This document shows positions 1 to 5,066 of a stretch of DNA of 5,091 bases, one piece after another. A program made the position numbers and the translations under genes. The stretch is taken from the NCBI GenBank assembly GCA_002315325.1, contig DCGU01000097.1:406-5496 (forward strand), read 5' to 3'. The stretch is from Clostridiales bacterium UBA1770 (lineage in GTDB: Bacteria; Bacillota; Clostridia; Oscillospirales; CAG-272). Numbering within the stretch: the stretch's first letter is position 1; the number at the start of each line of letters is the position of its first letter. The notes beneath the pieces are model-generated. The model was given only the letters and a program-made list of their open reading frames with translations, was not told the DNA's origin and did no database searches.

Positions 1-1593
1 GGCACCCCTGCCGATACGCAGGAGATAGCGGGATTGTGGCAGCGTGCGTACGAATTTTGCGGGCACGCCATGCAGTTCCTGTTGGACGAGGACTATACCC
101 GTGTCTTGGCAAGCACCGAGGCAACGCTGACGCTGCTGGAAGAGAAGTGCAGGGCATTGGGGGACGAAATTGCCATGCTTGCCGGAACCGGCGTACGCAG
201 TCGGCACGTCTTAATCAACCCAAGTTCCACCGACTTTGGCGGTATGGCAGAGCTGCATATCACGTCGCAAGAACAGGTGCAGGGGCTCCGACTCTTTGAT
301 GCCGACGGGACGGAAATTCCCTATCAGCTCACGAAAATCTATTCGTATATGGCGGGGACACCCGGCAACCGCCCCGGTCAGTATTCCGAGGTCCGCGTGG
401 TTTGCCCGGTCCATATCCCGGCGAACGGCTATGAAACCGTCTTCGTTTCATTCGACGGGGACAGAATGCCGGACGTAACGGAAGAAAAAGCCGACGTCTT
501 CACCGTGGATGCCGGGAAACTGAAGTTCACGCTGGAGCGCGGCATCATTACGCGCGTCGAGCGGGACGGTAAGGTATTGCTGCACGATAAACCGCTGCTG
601 CAGCTCCGTTTCGTATCCACGAAGCCGACCCCCTCCTGGTATACCGACTTTGAAAGTACGGGCGAGGCCGTATTTGTGCCGACCGGTGCAACCATGACGC
701 TGGGCGGCCCGTACCGCTGGGAGTTTCAAACCGCAGGGTTGATTGGCAGCAGCCCGGCGCGCCTTGTCACCGTGATAGAACGGGATAATCCCGCGGTTTC
801 TTTCCGGTTGGCATTGGACAACCGTGAACAAGAGGGTTATTTCATCGCCGATTTCCCCTGTGATGAAAATCCGGCATTGGTCGCCGGTGTCCCGTTTGGG
901 GAGGAAGCACGTGACACGACAAAAATCACCTATACCGAACGCGACCCCAACGCCAAGATGTCCTTCTTGGATTTCGAACGCGGATGGCGCGGGCAGGTTT
1001 GGGCCAACGGATATTTGCGTATGAAGTTGGCAGGCAGTGACGTTGCCGTTTTGCAGGGCGACTGTGACGTGTATTTCCAAAACGTGCCGCACAGCGGCCG
1101 TACGTCGCTTTTGTTGATGAAGAGTATTGACCTTCAGGCGCGGACCGACCGCTGGGTGCGGAATATGGGCGCGGACACAACCGGTGCAGGGCTGCAGCAT
1201 TTCGCATTCGGGTTCTGCTTCGCGGATGAACAGCCGACCTGCAGCCTGAAGGACGTTGTCGAGCATGACCGCTTGCCCGTCCTTGACGTCGATCGCTATT
1301 CCTTGGAAGACGGCAGTGCCCCTTTCCGCTTTTCACTCTTCTCTGTTTCCGCACCAAACGTGCGGGTTTCATCCGTGGAAAAAATCGACGGCGGCATCCG
1401 TGTGCGCCTGTACGAAACGACCGGCAAAGGCGGCGCCTGCACGCTGCATACGCACGGCCCTGTCCGCACGGCATTCTTTACGGACCTGTTGGATAGACCC
1501 ATTGATAAACAGGCCGCGGTCAAGGAGAGCAACGTGGATTTTGTCATCGGCCCGTGGGAGATTGCTACGCTTTTTATCAATGACGTAAAGTAA
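1..1593 (+). CDS. GH38-type alpha-mannosidase, C-terminal part (5' end outside window)
   Basis: The frame is open from base 1, so this is the last 530 residues of a longer protein; the TTG at 34 is an internal Leu codon, not a start. GH38 enzymes are metal-dependent retaining glycosidases that mostly release alpha-linked mannose. The visible part begins in the helical middle domain after the catalytic barrel (LW at residues 12-13, His22, helices to about residue 55). The C-terminal beta domains follow, starting near VLINPSSTDFGG. The end is typical of the family: a 'VRLYETTGKGG' strand, 'FFTDLLDRPI', and a closing 'FVIGPWEIATLFI'. By eye, His22 sits where the family has the zinc-ligand His of the 'QFHD' motif, but the next residue is Ala instead of Asp. 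The catalytic domain is off-window, so activity cannot be judged. No signal peptide can be assessed. The family call is good; the substrate is not proven. Confidence 0.85.
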   Translation, partial: GTPADTQEIAGLWQRAYEFCGHAMQFLLDEDYTRVLASTEATLTLLEEKCRALGDEIAMLAGTGVRSRHVLINPSSTDFGGMAELHITSQEQVQGLRLFDADGTEIPYQLTKIYSYMAGTPGNRPGQYSEVRVVCPVHIPANGYETVFVSFDGDRMPDVTEEKADVFTVDAGKLKFTLERGIITRVERDGKVLLHDKPLLQLRFVSTKPTPSWYTDFESTGEAVFVPTGATMTLGGPYRWEFQTAGLIGSSPARLVTVIERDNPAVSFRLALDNREQEGYFIADFPCDENPALVAGVPFGEEARDTTKITYTERDPNAKMSFLDFERGWRGQVWANGYLRMKLAGSDVAVLQGDCDVYFQNVPHSGRTSLLLMKSIDLQARTDRWVRNMGADTTGAGLQHFAFGFCFADEQPTCSLKDVVEHDRLPVLDVDRYSLEDGSAPFRFSLFSVSAPNVRVSSVEKIDGGIRVRLYETTGKGGACTLHTHGPVRTAFFTDLLDRPIDKQAAVKESNVDFVIGPWEIATLFINDVK

Positions 1594-1620
1594 TACGCCC
1601 CTTTGTCAAAACGGGGGTAT
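1593..1620 (+). terminator. possible weak terminator hairpin after the GH38 gene
   Basis: Starting at the last base of the stop codon, ATAC-G-CCCC pairs with GGGG-GTAT, leaving one bulged G and an 11-base loop that can add a short TTT/AAA pairing. No T-run follows directly; the nearest (about 1645-1650) is some 25 bases downstream. It may be a weak terminator or an mRNA-end stabilising stem, so transcription could read through into the next gene. Confidence 0.3.
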
Positions 1621-1667
1621 AGATTGCCCTTGTAATAAATAATATTTTTTGTGCATATTCCGTTGCC

Positions 1668-1700
1668 AAAAACAGCGTTTTTTAATTAAAAACGTTTGCG
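1668..1700. promoter_or_regulatory. AT-rich dyads and LacI/CcpA-type operator-like site upstream of the BNR gene
   Basis: Three overlapping dyads lie just before the BNR gene: AAAAAC-AGC-GTTTTT (1668-1682), a TTTTTAATTAAAAA palindrome (1679-1692) and AAACGTTT (1690-1697). The segment 1687-1700 (TAAAAACGTTTGCG) matches 8 of the 10 fixed positions of the cre consensus TGWAANCGNTNNCW, including the central CG of LacI-family operators. A -35-like TTGCCA at 1663-1668 is followed 17 bases later by TTAAAA, a poor -10. A LacI-family or CcpA operator is plausible for a sugar gene, but AT-rich sequence makes such palindromes by chance. Confidence 0.35.
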
Positions 1701-1711
1701 ACGAAATGCCG

Positions 1712-1717
1712 AAAGGA
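1712..1717 (+). promoter_or_regulatory. ribosome-binding site fixing the BNR gene start
   Basis: AAAGGA lies 5 bases before the ATG at 1723. This favours that ATG over the in-frame TTG at 1696, which would add nine residues from inside the AT-rich operator-like region and has no Shine-Dalgarno sequence. Confidence 0.75.
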
Positions 1718-1722
1718 CAATT

Positions 1723-2790
1723 ATGAAAGTTTTAAGTGAGAAAACCATCTACGAAAATCCTGAAAAATACGCGGCGTTTACCTGTGTGACAAGATGCCAA
1801 AACGGCGATTTGTTGGCGGCATTTCGGTTGGCACCGAATGAGACGCCGCATTATCATCACAATTCCATGTCCCGTGCGGTTGTTATCCGCAGCACCGACG
1901 AGGGGCAGACCTGGAGCGAGCCCGTCATGATTGCACCGGATGACGATATCGGCCAGCAGGACCCGCATATCACGACGCTGGCGGACGGCAGTATTTTTGC
2001 GTCGTATTTTACCTGGCAGTCGCATCCGCTTGCCGAGGAAAAGGATTTGTTCGATACCTATGCGGAATTGAGCCGCACGAAAGATGCCGTGTGGCGTTGC
2101 TGCGGCATTCACACCGCAATCTCCTATGATAACGGCTATACGTGGGAACCGCACGGCAAACTGGTTCCGCAGGGTGCCGACCGCTCGGTTTATGCCAATG
2201 CGGCCATGCATTCCAAGGTTGTAGAGTATAACGGCACGCTGCTGCTCCCGATTCGCACCGAAGCACCCGACAGCTATAAACATTATTTGGTCGCCTCACA
2301 GGACGGCGGTATTCATTGGAAATACGTCAGTGAAATTGTGCGGGCCAAACCAGAAAACCACCACTATTATGACGAGGGCTATCTCTATGCGGCACCCAAC
2401 GGCACGCTGACCTGCCTGTTCCGCTGCTACGATGAGGGCGGTCTGATGGAATACTGTACGTCTACGGATGGGGGATTAACCTTCAGCCAACCGGTTCGTA
2501 CCAACGTGTGGGGCTTCCCGCAGACCATTACGCCTATCTCCGGCGGTCGGGCATTGTTGACGTACGGTTACAGACGCACACCGCACGGCGTGCGTGCCCG
2601 TATTGTAAAGGACGACCTCAGTGACCTGAATGAAGCGCAGGAAATCGTCATTTATGACGCGGGGAAGGACGGGAATTTAGGGTACCCCTCCGCTGTGGAA
2701 CTGAAAAACGGCAACCTGCTGGTCACCTATTATTGCGGCGATGAAAACAACGACACCCGCATCATTCGCTGCGCAGTTCTTGGGGAATAA
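1723..2790 (+). CDS. BNR/Asp-box sialidase-superfamily protein, cytosolic
   Basis: This 355-residue protein has a six-bladed beta-propeller pattern. Four Asp-boxes are visible: STDEGQTW (57-64), SYDNGYTW (134-141), SQDGGIHW (192-199) and STDGGLTF (247-254). Between them lie short segments typical of sialidase-like exo-glycosidases: 'AAFR' (Arg35), 'LLPIR' (Arg178), 'DEGYLY' (Glu218), 'LFR' (Arg234) and 'YGYRR' (Arg284/285). Several of these Arg and Glu residues could form the carboxylate-binding and nucleophile-assisting site known in GH33, but I cannot assign the Arg triad with certainty, and a canonical FRIP motif is absent. The length fits a single catalytic propeller without carbohydrate-binding modules. 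There is no signal peptide, unlike secreted sialidases, so it should act on imported sugars. It stands between the mannosidase and the isomerase genes on the same strand. The superfamily call is firm; true sialidase activity is uncertain, and another terminal-sugar hydrolase is possible. Confidence 0.8.
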   Translation: MKVLSEKTIYENPEKYAAFTCVTRCQNGDLLAAFRLAPNETPHYHHNSMSRAVVIRSTDEGQTWSEPVMIAPDDDIGQQDPHITTLADGSIFASYFTWQSHPLAEEKDLFDTYAELSRTKDAVWRCCGIHTAISYDNGYTWEPHGKLVPQGADRSVYANAAMHSKVVEYNGTLLLPIRTEAPDSYKHYLVASQDGGIHWKYVSEIVRAKPENHHYYDEGYLYAAPNGTLTCLFRCYDEGGLMEYCTSTDGGLTFSQPVRTNVWGFPQTITPISGGRALLTYGYRRTPHGVRARIVKDDLSDLNEAQEIVIYDAGKDGNLGYPSAVELKNGNLLVTYYCGDENNDTRIIRCAVLGE

Positions 2791-2803
2791 CGAAGTTCTT
2801 GAC

Positions 2804-2821
2804 TTTACCGACTGTGGTAAA
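2804..2821. promoter_or_regulatory. perfect dyad TTTACC-N6-GGTAAA, candidate operator
   Basis: Six-base arms TTTACC and GGTAAA flank a six-base spacer, 14 bases after the BNR stop codon and 76 bases before the isomerase start. The layout suits a dimeric regulator's binding site. A TTGACT hexamer at 2799-2804 overlaps its left edge, but no acceptable -10 lies at the proper distance. No T-run follows, so it is not a terminator. Confidence 0.35.
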
Positions 2822-2841
2822 AACAAGATCAAATCAGATAT

Positions 2842-2857
2842 ACGGTGATATTACCGC
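2842..2857. promoter_or_regulatory. imperfect palindrome ACGGTGATATTACCGC, shared intergenic motif copy
   Basis: The core CGGT-N-ATAT-N-ACCG is a dyad with one mismatched pair, about 40 bases before the isomerase start. A near copy, ACGGTCATATTCCGC, lies at 3974-3988 in the gap before the esterase gene, and a shorter match, GCATATTCCG, at 1653-1662 before the BNR gene. Recurrence in three gaps of one locus suggests a common regulator site, though the motif is short. Confidence 0.35.
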
Positions 2858-2897
2858 CGCATTATTTTAAATTGAAAAACGCAAAAGAGGTACTGAT

Positions 2898-3743
2898 ATG
2901 TTAACGAATCCCATTGGTATTTTTGTCAATAATTTTCACCTGGAAATGAACGAAGCGCTGCAAAAGGCAGCCGAACTCGGTGCCGTGGGCATTCAGTTTT
3001 CCGCCGCAGGGGACTACGGCCCCGATGCGTTGGATGCCGGTGCACGTCGTGCCTTTGTGCAGCACGTAAAAGATTTGGGGATGGAAATCAGTGCGTTTTG
3101 CGGTGACGTCGGCGGATTTAAAACGCCGGAGGTAATCGCCGACCACGTGGAAAAAACCAAGAAAATCATTGAAATGGCAGCGGATATGAACGTGCATATC
3201 GTCACGGGGCATATCGGGGCCGTTCCGATGGCACCCGCCCATCCGCGGTATCAAATGATGCTTGGGGCTTTACGGGAAGTGGGGGATTGCGCTGCACGGA
3301 ACGGTGTGTTCTATGCCATTGAAACGGGCCCCGAAACGTCGTCCGTTTTATCCTCGTTTATACAGGACGTCGGTTCGCCGGCGCTGCGTGTCAATTTTGA
3401 CCCCGCCAATATTGTGATGATTACCGGGGAGAACCCGGCAGCCGCCATCTATCGCTTGGGCGATAAAATCGTGCACACGCATATGAAGGACGGTGTAATG
3501 AACCGCTACGTCGATCCTGAAATCGTATACGGCTGCGTGCCCGACGTGCAGGGACTGGTGCCCGGTCACCGCGACCAAAAGCCGCTCGGACAGGGCAACG
3601 TGGATTTTCCCGCCGTTTTTGCGGCGCTGGAAGCCGTCGGTTATCGCGGCTATTTAACCATTGAACGCGAGGGCGGGGAAGACCGTGTCGCGGAAATCAC
3701 AAACGCGTTCCATACGCTGAAAAACCTGTTGGGAAGAGCATGA
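2898..3743 (+). CDS. sugar-phosphate isomerase/epimerase-like TIM-barrel protein
   Basis: This 281-residue protein belongs to the xylose isomerase-like TIM-barrel superfamily (AP_endonuc_2 fold), whose members isomerise or epimerise sugars and related hydroxy-keto compounds with a divalent metal. The usual ligand set is visible in the expected order: Glu142 (AIETGPE), Asp168 (VNFDPAN), His195 (HTHMKD) and Glu256 (TIERE). His105 in 'TGHIG' and His224 in 'PGHRD' are likely substrate or metal contacts. The 'LGQGNVDFPAVFAAL' segment after the insertion at 200-228 is standard for this group. The ATG at 2898 has AAGAGG seven bases upstream. No signal peptide is present. The stop overlaps the next gene's ATG, so the two are coupled. 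In this locus it probably converts a sugar released by the neighbouring glycosidases. The exact substrate cannot be read from the sequence. Confidence 0.82.
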   Translation: MLTNPIGIFVNNFHLEMNEALQKAAELGAVGIQFSAAGDYGPDALDAGARRAFVQHVKDLGMEISAFCGDVGGFKTPEVIADHVEKTKKIIEMAADMNVHIVTGHIGAVPMAPAHPRYQMMLGALREVGDCAARNGVFYAIETGPETSSVLSSFIQDVGSPALRVNFDPANIVMITGENPAAAIYRLGDKIVHTHMKDGVMNRYVDPEIVYGCVPDVQGLVPGHRDQKPLGQGNVDFPAVFAALEAVGYRGYLTIEREGGEDRVAEITNAFHTLKNLLGRA

Positions 3744-3946
3744 AAACGTATCAAAAATGTCAAACCGATTCGGTTGATTTTACCGTCCTGTACGGCGCGG
3801 TTCGCCCGGAACGGTTCGTTCTGAACCTGAAAGAGGTCAGGTCGGTTACGTTGAACGGTCAACCGTGCGCTTTTACGCAAAACGGTGATACGGTTTCTTT
3901 ATCGGTCAACTTGAAGGTGAACGACGTTTTACGCTTTGAACAATAA
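3740..3946 (+). CDS. small protein of unknown function, coupled to the isomerase
   Basis: The 68-residue frame starts at an ATG overlapping the isomerase stop by four bases (ATGA), with GGGAAGAG just before it, the classic arrangement for translational coupling. I do not recognise the family. The sequence alternates short hydrophobic strands and turns (VDFTVLYG, RFVLNL, SVTLNG, VSLSVNL, DVLRFEQ), suggesting a small all-beta protein. The second half (SVTLNG...FTQNGDTVSLSV) recalls beta-sandwich domains at the ends of glycoside hydrolases, so it may be a free-standing accessory domain or a remnant of a larger enzyme. No signal peptide, membrane segment or cysteine pair stands out (two Cys, at residues 7 and 43). 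Codon choice resembles its neighbours. The alternative is a chance frame, but the overlap, start signal and clean strand pattern argue that it is real. Confidence 0.65.
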   Translation: MKTYQKCQTDSVDFTVLYGAVRPERFVLNLKEVRSVTLNGQPCAFTQNGDTVSLSVNLKVNDVLRFEQ

Positions 3947-3973
3947 TCGTTGTTTTTCTTTCCGGGTGAAATA

Positions 3974-3988
3974 ACGGTCATATTCCGC
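3974..3988. promoter_or_regulatory. second copy of the shared intergenic motif, upstream of the esterase
   Basis: ACGGTCATATTCCGC matches the 2842-2857 copy at 14 of 16 aligned positions (one substitution, one missing base). It lies 28 bases after the small gene's stop and about 100 bases before the esterase start. The rest of the 141-base gap (3947-4087) shows no convincing promoter: TTGTTT at 3950 and TATATA at 4013 are not suitably spaced. A short TCCG-CAG-CGGA dyad adjoins the motif at 3984-3994. Confidence 0.3.
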
Positions 3989-4066
3989 AGCGGACGGTTG
4001 TCCATTTCTCTTTATATACGTTGGGTACCGCATTTCCCCGCAGTCTTAAATCCATATCGGTCGGAT

Positions 4067-4074
4067 AAAGGAGG
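4067..4074 (+). promoter_or_regulatory. strong Shine-Dalgarno for the esterase, with wide spacing
   Basis: AAAGGAGG is the best ribosome-binding site in the window. The next ATG in the esterase frame is at 4088, 13 bases beyond its end, which is wider than the usual 5-9. It still argues against the upstream in-frame TTG at 3950, whose 46 extra residues would include the Shine-Dalgarno itself. An ATT start at 4085 would shorten the spacing but is rare. Confidence 0.7.
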
Positions 4075-4087
4075 CCGTTTCAGTATT

Positions 4088-4816
4088 ATGAAACAGACAG
4101 TTGAACGTTGTATGCACCCGCGCAAAACGGCGTTTTTGGGTGACAGTATTACTATGGGGTACGGGTTGGAGAACGTGTCCGTGAGGTTCTCCACCGTTTT
4201 CAGTCAAATGATTGGCTGCGAAGAAGCCAACTTCGGTATTACGGGCACGTTGATGGCCCGATCCGGGACCAGCAAAACGAATGGTTCTTCCTATGTGGAA
4301 CGGTGCAGTCTGCTCCCGCAGGACGCGGACCTGGTCGTGGTTTACGGTGCGACCAACGATTATTTCTGGTCGGATACGCCGATTGACGGTGAAGCCCCGG
4401 ACGACGATCGGGTGTTCACGCATGCCGTGCGGCACCTGTGCCAAAAACTCCGTGCAACCTACCCCCAAAAAGATATACTGTTTATTTTGCCGTACAAAAT
4501 GCGCGGGATCGGTAATTATTTCGGCGGCACCCACTGGCGCGACGATCATAACGGGCACAACACAGACGCCCGCAATTATATGGGATATACGCTGGCGGAT
4601 TACGTTTCAATTTTGAAGGACGTATGCCGGGAATTCGACGTGCCATACTTGGACTTATATGACGACTTCGGCATTGACGTGGCCCACTCTGACGATGATT
4701 TTGAAACCTACACGCTTGACGGATGCCATCCGAATGAAGCAGGGCACAAACGAATTGCCGAACAGCTGTACGGCTTTTGTCTGGCACGTCATATGATTGC
4801 AGGAAAAGAAGAATAA
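4088..4816 (+). CDS. SGNH/GDSL-family esterase or lipase-like hydrolase
   Basis: This 242-residue protein has all four SGNH blocks in order. Block I is FLGDSIT with nucleophile Ser20. Block II is NFGITG, with Gly50 or Gly53 for the oxyanion hole. Block III is YGATND with Asn90. Block V is DGCHPNEAGH, with catalytic Asp211 and His214. The length is normal for a single-domain member. Such enzymes cleave acyl esters; many in bacterial glycan loci are carbohydrate O-acetyl esterases. No signal peptide is present, so it should be cytosolic, as its neighbours appear to be. An acidic, His-rich insertion between blocks III and V (around residues 140-160, 'GGTHWRDDHNGHNTD') may shape the substrate pocket. 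It follows the isomerase and small gene on the same strand and is probably the last gene before the terminator at 5035. Deacetylation of an acetylated sugar, possibly sialic acid given the BNR neighbour, is an inference only. Confidence 0.85.
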   Translation: MKQTVERCMHPRKTAFLGDSITMGYGLENVSVRFSTVFSQMIGCEEANFGITGTLMARSGTSKTNGSSYVERCSLLPQDADLVVVYGATNDYFWSDTPIDGEAPDDDRVFTHAVRHLCQKLRATYPQKDILFILPYKMRGIGNYFGGTHWRDDHNGHNTDARNYMGYTLADYVSILKDVCREFDVPYLDLYDDFGIDVAHSDDDFETYTLDGCHPNEAGHKRIAEQLYGFCLARHMIAGKEE

Positions 4817-4837
4817 ACTGCCCGGAAAGAGAAAAAA

Positions 4838-4878
4838 ATATGCACGTCCAATAGTTTCTGACTTTTGGGAGTGCATAT
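4838..4878. repeat. inverted repeat ATATGCAC/GTGCATAT around a 25-base loop
   Basis: Perfect eight-base arms at 4838-4845 and 4871-4878 begin 22 bases after the esterase stop. Inside, TCCAA (4847-4851) can pair with TTGGGA (4865-4870) with one bulged G, so the folded stem could be longer. No T-run follows (CAAAGG), so it is not a standard terminator. It may be an mRNA 3' structure or a protein-binding dyad. Confidence 0.5.
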
Positions 4879-4894
4879 CAAAGGACTGTCGGGT

Positions 4895-4925
4895 ATTTTG
4901 GGTCTGCGTGACCGGATTTACGAAC
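4895..4925. repeat. 31-bp direct repeat, left copy (tRNA 3'-end-like on the minus strand)
   Basis: This segment equals 5061-5091 at 30 of 31 bases (G versus T at the sixth base), a period of 166 bp. The core begins GGTCTGCGTGACCGG. On the minus strand it reads like a tRNA T-loop, T-stem strand and acceptor strand, but the 5' T-stem partner (TATGG) pairs poorly and no tRNA body follows, so this copy is not a complete tRNA. Bases 4879-4894 also resemble the right arm of the terminator beside the other copy, suggesting a longer, partly decayed duplication. Confidence 0.8.
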
Positions 4926-4929
4926 CATA

Positions 4930-4975
4930 GTTGGCGCGAACGTGCAGTGCAAGTGTATTTTCACTGCGCGCCAAC
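4930..4975. repeat. long hairpin with 9-bp arms GTTGGCGCG/CGCGCCAAC
   Basis: The outer arms (4930-4938 and 4967-4975) pair perfectly. A six-base bulge on the left (4939-4944) is followed by an inner stem CAGTG/CACTG (4945-4949, 4962-4966) closing a 12-base loop. It starts five bases after the left repeat copy. No T-run follows. It could be a structured RNA, a mobile-element end or an extragenic palindrome. Confidence 0.6.
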
Positions 4976-4978
4976 AGT

Positions 4979-4998
4979 GCAAACGGCAAGCCGTTTGC
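4979..4998. repeat. perfect palindrome, GCAAACGGC-AA-GCCGTTTGC
   Basis: Nine-base arms separated by AA begin three bases after the previous hairpin. The near-zero loop makes it more likely to act as a DNA dyad (binding site) or cruciform than as an ordinary RNA hairpin, although a four-base-loop stem is possible. It has no T-run. Confidence 0.6.
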
Positions 4999-5034
4999 GT
5001 GGTTCTGCATCATATAACCTTAAATCAAAAAAAG

Positions 5035-5066
5035 CCTCGGCTGTCGAAAGACAACCGAGGATTTTT
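5035..5066. terminator. strong bidirectional Rho-independent terminator
   Basis: CCTCGGCTGTC and GACAACCGAGG form an 11-position stem with a single C-A mismatch and a GAAA tetraloop. ATTTTT follows on the + strand. On the minus strand the same stem is followed by C and then seven T (the A-run 5027-5033 on +). It can therefore end + strand transcription from the esterase gene and minus-strand transcription entering from the right edge. Confidence 0.88.

Noticed and set aside
448..1266. 272-residue open frame on the minus strand inside the GH38 gene
   Set aside because: The + frame is a recognisable GH38 C-terminal region across the same bases; the minus frame is low-complexity in character, lacks a ribosome-binding site and matches no family I know.
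926..1474. 182-residue minus-strand frame rich in Arg and Ala
   Set aside because: Composition is typical of a shadow frame opposite a GC-rich coding region; it conflicts with the well-supported + gene.
1696..1722. Upstream TTG start for the BNR protein
   Set aside because: No Shine-Dalgarno before it, while AAAGGA sits 5 bases before the ATG at 1723; the nine extra residues would be encoded by operator-like and ribosome-binding sequence.
2799..2829. TTGACT as a -35 element for the isomerase gene
   Set aside because: No acceptable -10 hexamer at 16-19 bases downstream; the match alone is too weak to call a promoter.
3950..4087. 46-residue N-terminal extension of the esterase from a TTG start
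   Set aside because: It would contain the AAAGGAGG site and has no family resemblance; the SGNH block I sits at the normal distance from the ATG at 4088.
4871..4930. Short GTG-initiated frame ending in GLRDRIYEP and a TAG stop
   Set aside because: Only about 19 codons, no properly spaced ribosome-binding site, and the peptide looks like antisense reading of a tRNA T-arm, a known source of spurious small proteins.
4926..5060. Insertion sequence or classical transposon between the direct repeats
   Set aside because: No transposase frame and no inverted repeats at the two boundaries; a tiny non-autonomous element remains possible and is treated as a finding instead.
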